Below are positions 62,917 through 64,000 of a DNA stretch of 64,000 nt, piece by piece. The notes beneath the pieces are model-generated. The model was not told the origin of the DNA and searched no databases. It saw nothing but the letters and a program-made list of their open reading frames with translations. This DNA is from RPQJ01 sp963706535 (GTDB lineage Bacteria; Pseudomonadota; Gammaproteobacteria; Steroidobacterales; Steroidobacteraceae), in the NCBI GenBank assembly GCA_963706535.1, contig CAVPMU010000006.1, forward strand, positions 124,001 to 188,000. Direction: 5' to 3'. Every line of letters begins with the position of its first letter. Positions within the stretch are counted from its first letter, which is position 1. Both the position numbers and the translations under genes were made by a program.

Positions 62917-62992
62917 TGGTGGAGCCAGACGGGATCGAACCGTCGACCTCCTGCATGCCATGCAGGCGCTCTCCCAGCTGAGCTATGGCCCC
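62917..62992 (-). tRNA. tRNA-Ala (anticodon GGC)
   Basis: 76 nt with encoded CCA on the minus strand. Acceptor GGGGCCA pairs with TGGCTCC (one G-T). The anticodon arm is CCTGC-ATGGCAT-GCAGG (GGC). It lies 22 bases upstream of tRNA-Glu in the same transcript direction. Confidence 0.96.
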
Positions 62993-63131
62993 ACGGAAGG
63001 GCGCGAATTCTGGGCGAGCCCACCCCGGAAGTCAAACCGGGAGTTTTACATGACTGCGACCATGATCACGCGCGACCCCGCACGCCGCATTTAAACTCTG
63101 TCACGTTCCAGCCCGCGGGCTGAGGTGCGAT

Positions 63132-64000
63132 TTGTCGATTCGCCTCTTCAAGCTCTACGTGAAGGTCCCGATCGTGCTGCTCGCACTGATCGAGGGCCTG
63201 CTGCTCGTATTCTCCCTGTACCTCGCGGCAGCACTGCGTTTCGACGGCGTGCAACCGTCGGAGGTCACGCCCACCGGCACGCTGCTGCCCACGGCCATCA
63301 GTTTCGCGATCTTCGGCCTCGTCGCGCTCTTCGCGGTCGGCCTCTACTCGACCCGCCAGCGCTCCACCCTCAGCGGCATGCTGGTCCGGGTCGGCGCGGC
63401 GGTCACCGGGGCGATGGCACTCTCGGCCTTCGTCTTCTTCCTTTTCCCGGGCCTCGCCGTCGGGCGCGGCCTGCTCGGCATCACCGCGGGCATCGCGGTC
63501 AGCTCCATCATCATCGTGCGCCTGCTGTTCGAGCGCATCGTCGACCAGAACCTCTTCAAGCGCCGCGTGCTCGTCTACGGGGCGGGGCGTCGAGCCGCGA
63601 GCCTGCTGGCACTGCGCCGTCGCTCGGACACCCGCGGCTTTCGCATCGTGGCCTTCATCCCGACGGAAGGTGACAACGTCACCGCGCCCCCGGACCGCCT
63701 CACCGACCATCCGGACGACCTCTTCAGCTGGGTACTGGACCACCAGGTGGACGAGATCGTGGTGGCGATGGACGACCGTCGTCGCGGCTTCCCGATGCAC
63801 CAGTTCCTGGAATGCCGCCTCGCCGGCATCGACATCGTCGAGTTGCCGACCTTCCTCGAGCGCGAAACGGGCAAGGTGCGCCTCGACGTGCTGAACCCGA
63901 GCTGGATCATTTTCGGCGAAGGCTTCCGCGCCTCGCCCCTGCAGCGCGCGCTCGAGCGCGGCTTCGACGTCCTCGCAAGCCTCGCGCTGCTCATCGCCGC
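63132..64000 (+). CDS. Exosortase/PEP-CTERM-type polyprenyl sugar transferase (TIGR03013-like), truncated by window end
   Basis: The first 289 residues of an initiating sugar transferase. Four N-terminal transmembrane helices (for example VPIVLLALIEGLLLVFSLYLA and a pair at about 85-125) are followed by a CoA-binding-like domain (RRVLVYGAGRRAASLLALRRR, about 154-174, and VDEIVVAMDDRRRGFPMHQFLECRLAGIDIVEL). The downstream start of the transferase region is SWIIFGEGFRASPLQRALERGFDVLASL. This arrangement and the YGAGRRA and RRRG segments match the sugar transferases of exosortase-linked EPS loci. The start is TTG at 63132 with GAGG upstream. The catalytic domain lies beyond the window. Confidence 0.85.
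   Translation, partial: MSIRLFKLYVKVPIVLLALIEGLLLVFSLYLAAALRFDGVQPSEVTPTGTLLPTAISFAIFGLVALFAVGLYSTRQRSTLSGMLVRVGAAVTGAMALSAFVFFLFPGLAVGRGLLGITAGIAVSSIIIVRLLFERIVDQNLFKRRVLVYGAGRRAASLLALRRRSDTRGFRIVAFIPTEGDNVTAPPDRLTDHPDDLFSWVLDHQVDEIVVAMDDRRRGFPMHQFLECRLAGIDIVELPTFLERETGKVRLDVLNPSWIIFGEGFRASPLQRALERGFDVLASLALLIA

Noticed and set aside
62819..62992. tRNA pair at 62.8-63.0 kb as an integration site of a genomic island
   Set aside because: No integrase gene, no direct repeat of a tRNA 3' end and no phage genes were seen in the window.

Overview
The window is chromosomal DNA of a high-GC gammaproteobacterium. Two blocks keep the enterobacterial/pseudomonad gene order: tig-clpP-clpX-lon-hupB-ppiD (3.8-12.5 kb) and gloB-yafS-like-rnhA-dnaQ (15.5-19.6 kb). 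NhaB and an exosortase/PEP-CTERM-type sugar transferase at the right edge fit an environmental lineage near Xanthomonadales/Steroidobacterales. That placement is inference only.

Layout. 0-2.1 kb: leftward lipid operon (cyclopropane synthase-like gene with two lesions, DUF6134-like protein, desaturase cut by the window edge). 2.3-3.7 kb: frameshifted VanZ-type membrane protein, tRNA-Leu, small membrane ORF. 3.8-12.5 kb: proteostasis block with tRNA-Val and tRNA-Asp. 12.5-25.4 kb: fabI, mltD, gloB, rnhA, dnaQ, nhaB and pgi, interleaved with sugar-nucleotide genes. 26.5-45.3 kb: surface polysaccharide locus (wzi, wza-like, wzz, wzx, wzy, glycosyltransferases, wbpV/wbpL/wbpM-like genes, wecB). 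Its core (about 30.8-41.7 kb) is visibly AT-richer than its surroundings and looks horizontally acquired. 45.3-64 kb: toxin-antitoxin modules, a DUF222-HNH gene, ugd, an SLC13 permease, manC/manB, an IS1595-type insertion, gltX and tRNAs.

The polysaccharide genes can be read together. ugd, a second nucleotide-sugar dehydrogenase, a UDP-glucuronate-type epimerase, a WbpE-type aminotransferase, WecB and ManC/ManB supply activated sugars. The WbpM/WbpV/WbpL trio would make and load the first sugar on undecaprenyl phosphate. Glycosyltransferases, a methyltransferase and an acyltransferase build the unit, and Wzx, Wzy, Wzz, Wza and Wzi flip, polymerise, export and anchor it.

The most unusual feature is a family of intergenic elements bounded by inverted arrays of a 7-bp unit: GGGGATA facing TATCCCC, or GCGGATA facing TATCCGC. 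Two copies enclose a gene for an S23/Avd-like four-helix-bundle protein. At least five others hold only a short spacer. The heptamer type matches between the two arms at each of these loci, and edge sequences recur. One spacer appears to be a remnant of the four-helix-bundle gene. This looks like an autonomous/non-autonomous mobile element family that also supplies stop codons and Shine-Dalgarno-less leaders to neighbouring genes.

Three conserved genes (VanZ-type, clpX, manC) each carry a single extra base, so some frame disruptions may be sequence errors.
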